This document shows positions 18,251 to 27,613 of a DNA stretch of 64,000 nt, piece by piece (position 1 is the first letter of the stretch; each line of letters opens with the position of its first letter). The DNA lies in contig NZ_CAMPHI010000003.1 of assembly GCF_946885955.1 (NCBI RefSeq), positions 121,474 through 185,473 of the forward strand, written 5' to 3'. The position numbers and the translations under genes are program-made. Under the pieces are notes generated by a model. The model was not told where the DNA came from. It did no database searches and saw only the letters and a program-made list of their open reading frames with translations. Origin of the DNA: an uncultured Pseudomonas sp. (GTDB lineage: Bacteria; Pseudomonadota; Gammaproteobacteria; Pseudomonadales; Pseudomonadaceae).

Positions 18251-19842
18251 GGTTCGAGCAGCACGCCGGGAAGCAGACGCTGCTGCGGATCGAAGTGGCT
18301 GGACAACGCCTGCAAGGCCGCCATGCCCAGTTCCCCCTTCTCCGCCACCAAATAAGGCGCGTGGTCACGGCCGACGCCATGCTGATGGCTGATGGTGCCG
18401 CGGTTGTCGGCGATGACCTGGCTGGCGGCGTGCTTGAGCTTGCGCCAGCGCGCCAGCGTCTCGGCGTAACTGCCGCCGGGGCGGAATACATAGGTGGTGT
18501 AGATGCTCGAGCCCTGGTTGTACACGTGCGACAAGTGGGTGAACACGTGCACCTGCTCGCCCTCCTCGCGCAGCCCGTCACGCAGGCTGGCTTCGACCTT
18601 GTTCAACAGGTTGTCGACGTTGTTCCAGTCGGTGGCGGTTTCCAGGGTGTCGACCGCATAACCGGCGCTCCACAGGCCGTGGCGCAGATAAGGGAAGCGA
18701 AAGCGGTTCTCCGCCCATTTCTTGCCCAGCAAGGTACCGGTGAAAATCCCGCCGAAGCCTTTCAGCAATCTCTTCGCCTGCTTGAGGGATGCCGCGTTCT
18801 GCGTGCGGCTGCCGGTAACGCCGAACGTCAGCATGCACTTGCCGTCGCCGGCACCGCGCAGGCTCAGGTATTTCTCCAGCCAGGCGATCTGCTGCGGGTG
18901 GCCGGCCAGGGCCAGTTGGGTGCGGGTTTCAATGGCATTGGACAGGCGCAGCATCGACAACGGCACCCGCGCCTGGGCCAGGCTGCGGATGCCGGCCAAT
19001 GCCCGCTGCCAGTCGGGCAGGAATACCGCGTAAAAACTTTCCTGCTCGGCCAGGCGGGTGATACGCACCTTGACCTCGGAAATGACGCCGAAGCGCCCCT
19101 CCGAGCCCATGATGATTTCACGCAAATCGGGGCCGGCGGCGGAAGCCGGGAAAGTCGGAATCTCCAGGGTGCCGGCGAAGGTCTCGACCTTACCGCCGGC
19201 GAACAGATGCTCGATCCGCCCATAACGCAGCGATTGCTGACCGCTGGAGCGCGTGGCTACCCAGCCGCCGAGGGTCGACAACTCCCAGGATTGCGGGAAA
19301 TGGCCGAGGGTATAGCCCTGGGCGCGCAACTGGCTTTCCACCTGAGGGCCGCTGGCACCGGGGCCGAAGGTGGCGATCAGGCTGTCGTGGTCGATGTCGA
19401 TCAGCTTGCCCATGCGCTCCAGCGACAGGGTCAACACCGGGCGGCTGCCGGCCTGGGGGTTGATATGCCCGGCCACCGAAGTGCCGCCACCATAGGGGAT
19501 CAGGGTGATGTCCTGCTGTTCGGCAAGGGCCAGCAGCGCGCGGATCTGCTCGGCGCTCTCCGGGTAGGCGACGCCGTCGGGAAATACCCCGAAGTCGCCG
19601 GAGCGCATTGCCAGCCAGTCCGGCAGGCTCTGCCCGCGGGCGTGACGCAGGCGGTCCTCGGGATTCAGGCAGATCAGCGGATGGGCCGCCAAGCGCGACG
19701 CCGGCACCTGGGCCAGCACCTGTTCGAAGCCGGCATCGGCGAGCATCTGGCCCGGGCCGATCAACTCGGCGAGAAACGCCTCGCCATGGGCCGGCAGTTC
19801 CACCACAGTCGCTTCATCGCCCCAGCCATTCCAACGTCGCAT
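18247..19842 (-). CDS. FAD-binding oxidase related to alkyldihydroxyacetonephosphate synthase
   Basis: 531 residues. An FAD-binding type 4 (VAO/PCMH) domain carries LIPYGGGTSVAGH near residue 120, and a C-terminal FAD-linked oxidase domain follows. Near the C-terminus the motif ISHQHGVGRDHAPYL occupies the place of the active-site histidine cluster of alkyl-DHAP synthases, where three consecutive histidines are usual; here the middle one is Gln. AGPS makes ether-linked glycerolipids from acyl-DHAP. GGAGAAATAG precedes the ATG. First gene of the operon with the GlpD-like and FGGY genes. The substrate is unknown and may not be a lipid. Confidence 0.85.
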   Translation of the reverse strand: MRRWNGWGDEATVVELPAHGEAFLAELIGPGQMLADAGFEQVLAQVPASRLAAHPLICLNPEDRLRHARGQSLPDWLAMRSGDFGVFPDGVAYPESAEQIRALLALAEQQDITLIPYGGGTSVAGHINPQAGSRPVLTLSLERMGKLIDIDHDSLIATFGPGASGPQVESQLRAQGYTLGHFPQSWELSTLGGWVATRSSGQQSLRYGRIEHLFAGGKVETFAGTLEIPTFPASAAGPDLREIIMGSEGRFGVISEVKVRITRLAEQESFYAVFLPDWQRALAGIRSLAQARVPLSMLRLSNAIETRTQLALAGHPQQIAWLEKYLSLRGAGDGKCMLTFGVTGSRTQNAASLKQAKRLLKGFGGIFTGTLLGKKWAENRFRFPYLRHGLWSAGYAVDTLETATDWNNVDNLLNKVEASLRDGLREEGEQVHVFTHLSHVYNQGSSIYTTYVFRPGGSYAETLARWRKLKHAASQVIADNRGTISHQHGVGRDHAPYLVAEKGELGMAALQALSSHFDPQQRLLPGVLLEP

Positions 19843-19962
19843 CTATTTCTCCGAATGTTCAGTCGCCTTCGATGGCTGCCTATACTAGCTGGCCGCGCCA
19901 GAGCGTCACTGTCGAATCGGGACAGCGGCTATCGCCAATCAGGACAAGCAGAACAACCCGCC

Positions 19963-20985
19963 ATGCACAACCTCGGCTACACCTCGGTTCCCAGCCTGCT
20001 CAAATACCTGCGCCACGCCGAGCACTTGGGCCTGGATATCGACCAGGCGCTGACCGCCGCCGGGATAGACGCGGCGGATCTGGCCGACAAAGGCAAACGC
20101 ATCGCCGGGGAAACCCATGAGCGGCTGCTGGCGCACTTGCTGCGGGCCTCCGGCGATCCGCTGTTCGGCCTGCATTGCGCGCGATACGTGCAGCCCGGCT
20201 CCTGGAGCGTGCTGGGCTATATCGCGATGAACTGCGCCACCCTGGGTGAAGCCATGAGCCGCATCGTGCCGTACGAAAAACTGGTCGGCGATATGGGGGT
20301 GAGCCGCATCGAAGCGAGCGCCGACGAGGTCAAGCTGATCTGGAGCTGCCGACACGAAACGCCGGACATCCGTCGGCACCTGGTAGAGAACGTGCTGGCA
20401 TCCTGGCTACTGTATGCGCGCTGGATCGCCGATATGCAGCGCTCGCCCCGCGAGGTCTGGTTCGAGCACGCCCTGCCCCAGGACGCCGACCAGGCCGAGT
20501 ACGAGACGGTGTTCGGTTGCCCGGTGCGTTTCGAACAACCCTGCAGTGCGCTGCTGGTGCCCGTGGAATACCTCGCCGTGCCGTTGCGCCAGGCCGACGC
20601 CAGCCTGCTGCGCACCCTGGAAGAACACGCGCTGGCCCTGATGGCCGGCCTGGATGGCGACGAGCCGCTGCCGCAACGGGTCAAAACCGCACTGCGCCTG
20701 TTGCTCAAGGACGGCTTACCGCGCAAGGAACGGGTGGCGGAGAAATTCCATATGACCGTGCGCACCCTGCAACGCCATCTGCAACAGGCTGGCACCAGCT
20801 ATCAGCAGATCCTCGACGAATTGCGCCAGGAGCTGGCCGAGCATTACCTGCTGCGCAGCGAGCTGACGATCCAGGACATCGCCAGCTACCTGGGTTTTAC
20901 CGAATCCCGCTCTTTCCATCGCAGCTTCAAGGCCTGGACCGGACAAACCCCTGGCGAATACCGCGAAGCCAAGCGCAGCCGCTAG
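19963..20985 (+). CDS. AraC-family transcriptional regulator (divergent to the AGPS-like operon)
   Basis: 340 residues. The N-terminal part is the arabinose-binding-type domain seen in OruR/ArgR-like Pseudomonas regulators. The C-terminal double helix-turn-helix has LTIQDIASYLGFTESRSFHRSFKAWTG. The start MHNLGYTSVPSL at 19963 is chosen because the family begins this way; the frame stays open far upstream but only as antisense of the neighbouring genes. The 120-base divergent gap to the flavoprotein gene holds a CTATACT (19880-19886) that could be a -10 element. It most likely controls the flavoprotein-GlpD-FGGY operon. Confidence 0.92.
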   Translation: MHNLGYTSVPSLLKYLRHAEHLGLDIDQALTAAGIDAADLADKGKRIAGETHERLLAHLLRASGDPLFGLHCARYVQPGSWSVLGYIAMNCATLGEAMSRIVPYEKLVGDMGVSRIEASADEVKLIWSCRHETPDIRRHLVENVLASWLLYARWIADMQRSPREVWFEHALPQDADQAEYETVFGCPVRFEQPCSALLVPVEYLAVPLRQADASLLRTLEEHALALMAGLDGDEPLPQRVKTALRLLLKDGLPRKERVAEKFHMTVRTLQRHLQQAGTSYQQILDELRQELAEHYLLRSELTIQDIASYLGFTESRSFHRSFKAWTGQTPGEYREAKRSR

Positions 20986-20989
20986 GCGG

Positions 20990-21964
20990 TTAAGACAAAG
21001 GCTTGAGCAAACCCTGTATTCGCGCCCGCCGGGCACGTAGGCCGACCATCAGCGAAGGGCCCAGGGCGATCAACGCCGAACCCAGCACCACCATAACGGC
21101 GCCGCCATAGGCGAGCCAATTGATCTGCTCGGGCTGCACGTAATCCGGCCACCAACTCGCCGCCAGCGCCACCGAGACGAAGGTGATCAGCGGCGTGATC
21201 GCCAGGGTCGCGCTGACCCGCGAGGCCTCCCAGTGCGCCAGCGCCTCGGCGAAGGCGCCGTAGGCCACCAGGGTATTCAGGCAACAGGCGAACAACAGCC
21301 AGCCTTGCGACGAACTGAGCGCCAGCGCCTGCAGGGGATGGGCCCATGGGGTCAGCAGCAGCGCGCAGGCCAGGTAGATCACCATCATCACCTGCAACGA
21401 GTTCCACACGGTCAACAACTGCTTCTGCGCCAAGCCGTAGAACGCCCAGACGAAAGCCGCCGCCAACACCGTGAGCACTCCGGTGGTGTAGTCGCTCAAC
21501 GAGGTCAACAACTCCGTCAGGCGCTGATTGAAGAACAGCCCGAAGCCCAGCAGCAGAACCACCAGACCCGCGCCCTGGCCGATGCTGAAACGCTCGCGAA
21601 AGACCAACAGGCTGCCGACCAGCAGCAGGATGGGCGCAACCTGGATCACCAGCTGCGTGGTACCCGGACTGAGCAGCGTCAGCCCGGCCAGGTACAGCAC
21701 ATAGTTGCTGCTCAACCCGGCAATCGCCAACGCCAGCAGCCATGCGCCCTTCTTGCCCAAGGGACGAAAGCGCGGCAGACGCCGGCTCGCCGCCAGATAG
21801 GCGAACAGAATAGAACCGGCCACCAGCAGGCGGAACCAGGTCACCGTGACCGGATCCATGACGCGCAATACTTGCTTGAGCTGAATCGGCAGAACGCCCC
21901 AGAGCACAGCGGTGAGCAGCGCCAGGAACATGCCGTAAAGCCAACGACCGGAAGAGATATGCAT
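20990..21964 (-). CDS. EamA/DMT-superfamily transporter
   Basis: 324 residues with about ten hydrophobic segments in two EamA repeats, starting MYGMFLALLTAVLWGVLPIQL after a short N-terminal tail. This is a typical RhaT/RarD-like drug/metabolite exporter of the inner membrane. The C-terminus ends in a basic tail (LRARRARIQGLLKPLS). Convergent with the AraC gene, with only 4 bases between their ends. No substrate can be assigned. Confidence 0.9.
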   Translation of the reverse strand: MHISSGRWLYGMFLALLTAVLWGVLPIQLKQVLRVMDPVTVTWFRLLVAGSILFAYLAASRRLPRFRPLGKKGAWLLALAIAGLSSNYVLYLAGLTLLSPGTTQLVIQVAPILLLVGSLLVFRERFSIGQGAGLVVLLLGFGLFFNQRLTELLTSLSDYTTGVLTVLAAAFVWAFYGLAQKQLLTVWNSLQVMMVIYLACALLLTPWAHPLQALALSSSQGWLLFACCLNTLVAYGAFAEALAHWEASRVSATLAITPLITFVSVALAASWWPDYVQPEQINWLAYGGAVMVVLGSALIALGPSLMVGLRARRARIQGLLKPLS

Positions 21965-22245
21965 GACGGCCTCGAATGCACGCCGACACGGGCCTCAGAA
22001 CAGCGGTCGCAACGGCGCAAAGCACCATTCTAGGCGGTTCGCGCTTGCGCCCACAGCTACAGTTCAGGGGCCCGATGGTGGCCAACTGTACCGATAGCAA
22101 GCACACGCGCGCCTGGAACTTGACGACAGAAAACCGTAAAAACCAGCTAAGTCCCGACAATAGGCGACCATCTGTCGCCAAGTCAAACGCCTAGCATCCA
22201 GCGGATTAGACTCAAACTATCCCGGCTTTTTGTGGAGATTTGGCT

Positions 22246-22479
22246 ATGTTCGGTCAGCGCAATGTGGACCCGAGTCCCGGCACGCACTACCGTAGCGAGC
22301 GCGTCACGGCAGTCAATGGGCAGTATTTCTTCTCGACCCGCGAAGGCACCCTGGAAGGTCCCTACTTTACCCGCGTCGACGCGCTGCACGGGATCGATGC
22401 CTATATCAACCGCATGCAAGTCGCCAAATCGCTTTATGCGCGGGTCGATCCATCGCTACGCACCCCATTGCCGGAATAA
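22246..22479 (+). CDS. Small conserved protein (DUF6316-like)
   Basis: 77 residues from the ATG at 22246, with GGAG 8 bases upstream; a TTG two codons earlier is less likely. Sequence features are aromatic and arginine-rich: HYRSERVTAVNGQYFFSTREG, then EGPYFTRVDALHGIDAYINR. It is soluble, with no membrane segment. Similar small proteins occur in many Pseudomonas, where they carry a DUF label; no function is known. A strong bidirectional terminator follows the gene. Confidence 0.8.
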   Translation: MFGQRNVDPSPGTHYRSERVTAVNGQYFFSTREGTLEGPYFTRVDALHGIDAYINRMQVAKSLYARVDPSLRTPLPE

Positions 22480-22511
22480 CCAGCCTCGGCCGATAGGCAT
22501 CCCAAAACTAA

Positions 22512-22546
22512 AAAACCCCGGTGCAGCCAGGCTGCACCGGGGTTTT
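22512..22546. terminator. Bidirectional intrinsic terminator
   Basis: A long GC-rich stem (ACCCCGGTGCAGC / GCTGCACCGGGGT) flanked by A-run on the left and TTTT on the right, so it works on both strands. It separates the small plus-strand gene ending at 22479 from the thiolase gene ending at 22576. Confidence 0.85.
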
Positions 22547-22575
22547 GCGCGTGCGGACGGGACGCTAAGGTCTCG

Positions 22576-23760
22576 CTAGCGCACCGCTTCGAACAGCCCG
22601 GTCGCGCCCATGCCGCCGCCCACGCACATGGTCACGATGCCGTAGCGCAGGTTGCGCCGTTGCAGCTCGCGTACCAAGTGGCCGACCTGGCGCGAGCCGG
22701 TCATACCGAAGGGGTGGCCGATGGAAATCGAGCCGCCGTTGACGTTGTACTTGTCGTTATCGATCTGCAAACGGTCACGGGCATACAGGCACTGCGAGGC
22801 GAAGGCCTCGTTGAGCTCCCACAGGTCGATATCGGCAATCTGCAGGCCTTTGGCCTTGAGCAGCTTCGGCACCGAGAACACCGGGCCGATGCCCATCTCA
22901 TCGGGCTCGCAACCGGCGACCGTGAAGCCGCGGAAGAACGCCTTGGGCTTGAGCCCCAGCTCGATGGCCTTGTCCAGGCTCATGACCAGGGTCATGGATG
23001 CGCCATCGGACAGTTGCGAAGCGTTGCCGGCGGTTACCGAACCGTCTTCGGCGAACACCGGCTTGAGCGCGTTCAGGCTTTCGATGGTGGTATCGGGGCG
23101 ATTGCAATCGTCGCCCTCGACCACGCCGTCGACGATTTTCTTCTCGCCGGTGGCTTTGTCTTCGACCTGGTACTTGACCTGCATCGGCACGATTTCGTCG
23201 TTGAACAAACCCGCGGCCTGCGCCGCGGCGGTGCGCTGCTGGCTTTGCAGGGCATAGGCATCCTGCGCCTCGCGGCTGACGTTATAGCGCCGCGCGACAA
23301 TTTCGGCGGTCTGGCCCATGGGGTAGTAGATACCCGGCACATCCTTCTGCAGGATGGGGTTGAACAGGTTGTCGGTGTTCATGCTCTTCAGGGTCATGGT
23401 GATCGACTCGACACCACCGGCGACGATGACGTCGCTGCAGCCCGAAGCGATCTGGTTGGCGGCGATGGCGATCGCCTGCAAACCGGAGGAGCAGAAGCGG
23501 TTGAGGGTCATACCCGCGACCTGGGTGCCGAGACCGGACAATACCGCGACATTACGGCCGATGTTCATGCCCTGGGCGCCTTCGTTGGAGCCGGCGCCGA
23601 CGATACAATCGTCGACCAGTGCCGGATCGATACCGCTGCGCGCCAGCAGCGCATTGACGCAGTGCGCCGCCATGTCGTCCGGACGAGTCAGGTTGAACTT
23701 GCCACGGAAGGACTTGGCCAAGCCAGTCCGTACGCTTTCGACGATCACCACTTCACGCAT
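22576..23760 (-). CDS. Acetyl-CoA C-acyltransferase (thiolase)
   Basis: 394 residues, full thiolase fold. The nucleophilic cysteine is in NRFCSSGLQAIA near residue 90, the histidine in SISIGHPFGMTG, and the second catalytic cysteine in VTMCVGGGMGATG near the C-terminus. It can cleave 3-ketoacyl-CoA or condense acetyl-CoA. It is a paralogue of FadA, not the fadBA partner itself. The ATG at 23760 (MREVVIVESVRTG) follows GAGG; an ATG four codons upstream is in frame but badly spaced. Followed by the terminator at 22512-22546. Confidence 0.94.
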   Translation of the reverse strand: MREVVIVESVRTGLAKSFRGKFNLTRPDDMAAHCVNALLARSGIDPALVDDCIVGAGSNEGAQGMNIGRNVAVLSGLGTQVAGMTLNRFCSSGLQAIAIAANQIASGCSDVIVAGGVESITMTLKSMNTDNLFNPILQKDVPGIYYPMGQTAEIVARRYNVSREAQDAYALQSQQRTAAAQAAGLFNDEIVPMQVKYQVEDKATGEKKIVDGVVEGDDCNRPDTTIESLNALKPVFAEDGSVTAGNASQLSDGASMTLVMSLDKAIELGLKPKAFFRGFTVAGCEPDEMGIGPVFSVPKLLKAKGLQIADIDLWELNEAFASQCLYARDRLQIDNDKYNVNGGSISIGHPFGMTGSRQVGHLVRELQRRNLRYGIVTMCVGGGMGATGLFEAVR

Positions 23761-23910
23761 GCCGCACCTCATTTTTAGGGGCCTTGGGATGAGCGAAGAA
23801 TAGGACCGACAACCCGGACCGACGATTACTATTCATCGGATATATGCGCAACCATCCTCAGGATGCGCCGGATTGGCAAATTAACCGTCAGAAACGTCAC
23901 ATGTGCGGCA

Positions 23911-25398
23911 TCAATCCTTCTCGAACGCCGCCTCGAGCGCCTGGTTGATCGTGCGCAGTATTTTGACCCGGGCAAAGCGCTTGTCGTTGGCTTCGACCAG
24001 CGTCCAGGGCGCGATCTCGGTGCTGGTGCGGTCGACCATGTCGCCCACCGCGTCGCGGTATTGCGGCCACTTTTCGCGATTGCGCCAGTCATCCTCGGTA
24101 ATCTTGAAACGCTTGAACGGGATTTTCTCACGGGCCTGAAAACGCTCCAGCTGGACCTCCTGATCGATCGCCAGCCAGAACTTCACCAGCACCACGCCGG
24201 CCGCATTCAATTGCTCCTCGAAGTCGTTGATTTCGCCGTAAGCCCTCAACCAGTCGGCCGGGCTGCAAAAGCCCTCCACCCGCTCGACCAGCACCCGGCC
24301 GTACCAGGAGCGATCGAACATGGTGAATTTGCCGCGCGGCGGAATGTGTCGCCAGAAACGCCACAGATAGGGTTGGGCGCGCTCCTCTTCGGTCGGCGCC
24401 GCCACCGGAACGATGCGGTACTGGCGCGGATCGAGCGCCGCCGCCACGCGCCGCACCGCGCCGCCCTTACCCGCCGCATCGTTGCCCTCGAACACCGCAA
24501 TCAGCGCGTGCTTGCGCATGCGCTTGTCGCGCATCAAGCCAGACAAGCGGGCCTGCTCGACAGCCAGTTGCTCGTCGTAGTCGTCCTTGGCCAGTACCTG
24601 GCGCATATCCAGGCTGTCGAGCAGACCGCGGTTGTCCAGGCTGGAGATCAAAGGCGCTGCATGCGGGTGCGGCGCTGGCCGAACGTTATTCTTCAGCGCC
24701 GCCTGCAAGCCATCGAGCAGTATCCGCCCGACCGTCAGGCTGCGGTAATGCTCATCCACACCCTCGACCACGTACCAGGGTGCGTAGTCGCGGCTGGTAC
24801 GACGCAGCACCCGCTCACCGACGCGCACATATTTGTCGTAGGTCTTCGATTGCTGCCAATCCAGCGGGCTGATACGCCAACTGTGCAGCGGGTCGTCCTG
24901 CAGCTGCTTCAAGCGCGCCTTCATCTGCTTCTTCGACAAGTGAAACCAGAACTTGAAGATCAGCGCACCTTCGTCGTAGAACATGCGCTCCATCGCCAAA
25001 GCGCTGTCGATGGCCTGGTCGAGCACGGCATTCTTGAAGTCATCGTGCACTCGCCCCTGCAACATCTGGCTGTACCAATTGCCGAAAAAAATCCCGGTCT
25101 TGCCCTTGGCCGGCAATTGCCGCCAGTAGCGCCAGGCCGGCGGCCGCGCCAGCTCCTCGTCGGTCGGCTGGTCGAAGGTGCTGACCTGGATCAGCCGTGG
25201 GTCCATCCACTCGTTGAGCAGTTTGACCGTCTCGCCCTTGCCCGCGCCCTCGATGCCGTTGAGCAGGATGATCACCGGAAAGCGCGCCTGCTGTTTCAAT
25301 TCGTACTGCGCCTCGAGCAATGCCTCGCGCAACTCGGGTACAGCGGCATCGAAGGTGGCTTTATCGATACTGTGGCCAATCTCGGCGGATTCGAACAT
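23911..25398 (-). CDS. pap: Polyphosphate:AMP phosphotransferase (two-domain PPK2)
   Basis: 495 residues made of two PPK2 domains. The first has a P-loop in NGIEGAGKGETVKLLNEWMDPR (near residue 47), the second in FEGNDAAGKGGAVRRVAAALDPR (near residue 305). Both are followed by the WRYWRQLP / WRFWRHIP and WYSQML / WYGRVLVERV stretches typical of the family. The two-domain form transfers phosphate from polyphosphate to AMP, giving ADP, as shown for Acinetobacter and P. aeruginosa Pap. Cytosolic. Divergent from mnmC with 124 bases between the start codons. The order thiolase-pap-mnmC matches other Pseudomonas. Confidence 0.95.
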   Translation of the reverse strand: MFESAEIGHSIDKATFDAAVPELREALLEAQYELKQQARFPVIILLNGIEGAGKGETVKLLNEWMDPRLIQVSTFDQPTDEELARPPAWRYWRQLPAKGKTGIFFGNWYSQMLQGRVHDDFKNAVLDQAIDSALAMERMFYDEGALIFKFWFHLSKKQMKARLKQLQDDPLHSWRISPLDWQQSKTYDKYVRVGERVLRRTSRDYAPWYVVEGVDEHYRSLTVGRILLDGLQAALKNNVRPAPHPHAAPLISSLDNRGLLDSLDMRQVLAKDDYDEQLAVEQARLSGLMRDKRMRKHALIAVFEGNDAAGKGGAVRRVAAALDPRQYRIVPVAAPTEEERAQPYLWRFWRHIPPRGKFTMFDRSWYGRVLVERVEGFCSPADWLRAYGEINDFEEQLNAAGVVLVKFWLAIDQEVQLERFQAREKIPFKRFKITEDDWRNREKWPQYRDAVGDMVDRTSTEIAPWTLVEANDKRFARVKILRTINQALEAAFEKD

Positions 25399-25522
25399 GT
25401 ACTGCTCCCTGATCTGATCGCTTCAGGCTAGCAGCTTGCAGCCGCTCTCAACACCAATGATGTGCAGGCGCTTGCGCGGGCGCAATCGGCTAGAATGCGC
25501 GCCTGCTCAATCCGGTGCCGCC

Positions 25523-27508
25523 ATGTCCGACTCGCCCGTTCAACCACCCGCCCCGTTCACCGCGCAACTCGACTGGGATGCCCAAGGCCAGCCGTTATCG
25601 CGGCTGTTCGGCGACGTGTATTTCTCCAACGAAAACGGCCTGGCCGAGACCCGCTACGTCTTCCTCGACAACAACGACCTGCCGGCCCGCTTCGCCGCCT
25701 TGACCGCCGACGAGCACCTGAGCATCGGCGAGACCGGTTTCGGCAGCGGCCTGAATTTTCTCTGTGCCTGGCAGCTGTTCGAGCGCGTGGCGCCAGCAGG
25801 CGCGCGGCTGCATTTCGTCAGCGTGGAGAAATACCCGTTCAGCCAGGCCGATCTGCAGCGCGCACTGGCGCTGTGGCCGGAGTTGGCGCCCTATGCCCAG
25901 GCTCTGTTGCAGCAGTACGTCGCCCTGCACCCGGGCTTTCAACGCCTGTCGTTCGCCGACGGACGTATCGTTTTGACTCTGCTGGTCGGCGATGCCCTGG
26001 AGCTGCTACCGCAGCTCGACGCGCGCATCGACGCCTGGTTTCTCGACGGTTTCGCCCCGGCGAAGAATCCTGACATGTGGGCGCCGGAACTGTTCGCCGA
26101 GCTGGCCCGTTTGAGTGCCCCCGGCGCCACCTTCGGCACGTTCAGCAGCGCCGGCTTGGTGCGGCGCGGTCTCAAGGAGGCGGGTTTTAGCGTCAAACGC
26201 GTGCCGGGCCTGGGCAAGAAATGGGAAGTGCTCAAGGGCCAGTTTCTCGGCGAACGCGGGTGCGACGGCAAACCCTGGTTCGCCCGGCCCGCTGCACCAG
26301 CGGGCGAACGCCAGGCGCTGGTGATCGGCGCCGGTCTGGCCGGTTGCGCCACGGCCGCCAGCCTGTCCGCCCGCGGCTGGCGGGTAACCCTGTTGGAGCG
26401 GCATGCCGCGATTGCCCAGGAGGCCTCGGGCAATCCGCAAGGCGTGCTCTATCTCAAGCTTTCGGCCCACGGCACGGCCCTGTCGCGACTGATCGTCAGC
26501 GGCTTCGGCCATACCCGCCGCCTGCTCGAACGGCTACACAAGGGCCGCGACTGGGACAACTGCGGCGTGCTGCAACTGGCGTTCGATGCCAAGGAAGCGC
26601 AGCGCCAGGCGCAGTTGGCCGACGCCTTCGACGCCGATCTGTTGATCAACCTCGACCGCGCCGCCGCCGAGGACAAAACCGGTGTCGCCCTGGCCAGCGG
26701 TGGGCTGTTCTACCCGCAGGCCGGCTGGGTGCACCCACCGGCGCTGTGCCAACTGCTGAGCGCGCAGCCGAATATCGAGCTGCGTGTGCACCAAGATGCA
26801 CTCGAATTACGCCGTGACGGCCCACAGTGGCAAGCCTGGAATGGCGAGCAGTTGCTGGCCGGCGCGCCTATCGTGGTGCTGGCCGGCGCCGCCGATATCC
26901 AGCGTTTCCCGCTCAGCGCCGAATTGCCGCTCAAGCGCATTCGCGGGCAAATCACCCGCGTGCCGGCGACGGCCGCCAGCGCGGCATTACGCAGCGTGGT
27001 CTGCGCCGAGGGTTATGTCGCACCGGAACGCTTCGGCGAACATACCTTGGGGGCGAGTTTCGACTTCAAAAGCGCGGATCTGGCAATCAATCACGCTGAT
27101 CATGCGCACAATCTGCAATTGCTCACGGATATTTCCAGCGACCTGGCCGAGCACCTCGCAGCCGAGCGCCTCGACCCGGCACAACTCGAAGGCCGCGCCG
27201 CGTTCCGCTGCACCAGCCCGGACTATTTGCCGATTGTCGGGCCATTGGCCGAGCGCCAGGCCTTTCTCCAGGCCTATGCGGTACTCGGCAAGGATGCCCG
27301 GCAAGTGCCGCAAACGCCCTGCCCCTGGCTCGACGGTCTGTATATCAATAGCGGCCACGGCTCGCGCGGGCTGATCACCGCCCCGCTGTCCGGCGAACTG
27401 ATCGCCGCCTGGCTCAACGACGAACCCCTGCCCCTGCCGCGCGACGTCGCCGAAGCCTGCCACCCGAACCGTTTCATGTTGCGCCAGCTGATCCGTGGCA
27501 GCCGCTAA
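25523..27508 (+). CDS. mnmC: Bifunctional tRNA 5-methylaminomethyl-2-thiouridine biosynthesis protein MnmC
   Basis: 661 residues. The N-terminal methyltransferase domain (MnmC2) has the SAM-binding motif HLSIGETGFGSGLNF at about residues 65-79. The C-terminal FAD oxidase (MnmC1) begins with ALVIGAGLAGCATAASL near residue 265 and ends with GHGSRGLITAPLSGELIAAW. The enzyme converts cmnm5s2U to mnm5s2U at the wobble position 34 of tRNAs. ATG at 25523 (MSDSPVQPP) is chosen; the frame extends 29 codons upstream but over a TAGAAT -10-like box at 25491. A REP-type repeat follows the stop. Confidence 0.96.
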   Translation: MSDSPVQPPAPFTAQLDWDAQGQPLSRLFGDVYFSNENGLAETRYVFLDNNDLPARFAALTADEHLSIGETGFGSGLNFLCAWQLFERVAPAGARLHFVSVEKYPFSQADLQRALALWPELAPYAQALLQQYVALHPGFQRLSFADGRIVLTLLVGDALELLPQLDARIDAWFLDGFAPAKNPDMWAPELFAELARLSAPGATFGTFSSAGLVRRGLKEAGFSVKRVPGLGKKWEVLKGQFLGERGCDGKPWFARPAAPAGERQALVIGAGLAGCATAASLSARGWRVTLLERHAAIAQEASGNPQGVLYLKLSAHGTALSRLIVSGFGHTRRLLERLHKGRDWDNCGVLQLAFDAKEAQRQAQLADAFDADLLINLDRAAAEDKTGVALASGGLFYPQAGWVHPPALCQLLSAQPNIELRVHQDALELRRDGPQWQAWNGEQLLAGAPIVVLAGAADIQRFPLSAELPLKRIRGQITRVPATAASAALRSVVCAEGYVAPERFGEHTLGASFDFKSADLAINHADHAHNLQLLTDISSDLAEHLAAERLDPAQLEGRAAFRCTSPDYLPIVGPLAERQAFLQAYAVLGKDARQVPQTPCPWLDGLYINSGHGSRGLITAPLSGELIAAWLNDEPLPLPRDVAEACHPNRFMLRQLIRGSR

Positions 27509-27566
27509 CCCCGTGCCCCATAGCCCGGGTGAAAGCCGGGGAGCGGTAGCAGCCGTAGCATCTTTC

Positions 27567-27588
27567 CCCCGGATTGCATCCGGGCTAC
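27567..27588. repeat. REP-type palindromic repeat, copy 1
   Basis: A 22-bp element centred on GGATTGCATCC, identical to the element at 58605-58626. It lies between convergent mnmC and the MarR gene. A related degenerate arm (CCCGGGTGAAAGCCGGGG) lies about 30 bases before it, so this may be a paired REP. Such elements are common in Pseudomonas intergenic regions and can stop or stabilise transcripts. Confidence 0.75.
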
Positions 27589-27613
27589 CAGAGCCTATCC
27601 GCGCGGCTTACCG

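Noticed and set aside
18211..19962. Long plus-strand frame of about 580 codons before the AraC start, merged with it into a 924-residue reading
   Set aside because: It lies antisense to the clear GlpD-like and AGPS-like genes and has no family match; the AraC protein begins at 19963.
23863..25431. 522-residue plus-strand frame over pap
   Set aside because: Antisense of the polyphosphate:AMP phosphotransferase; no domain seen.
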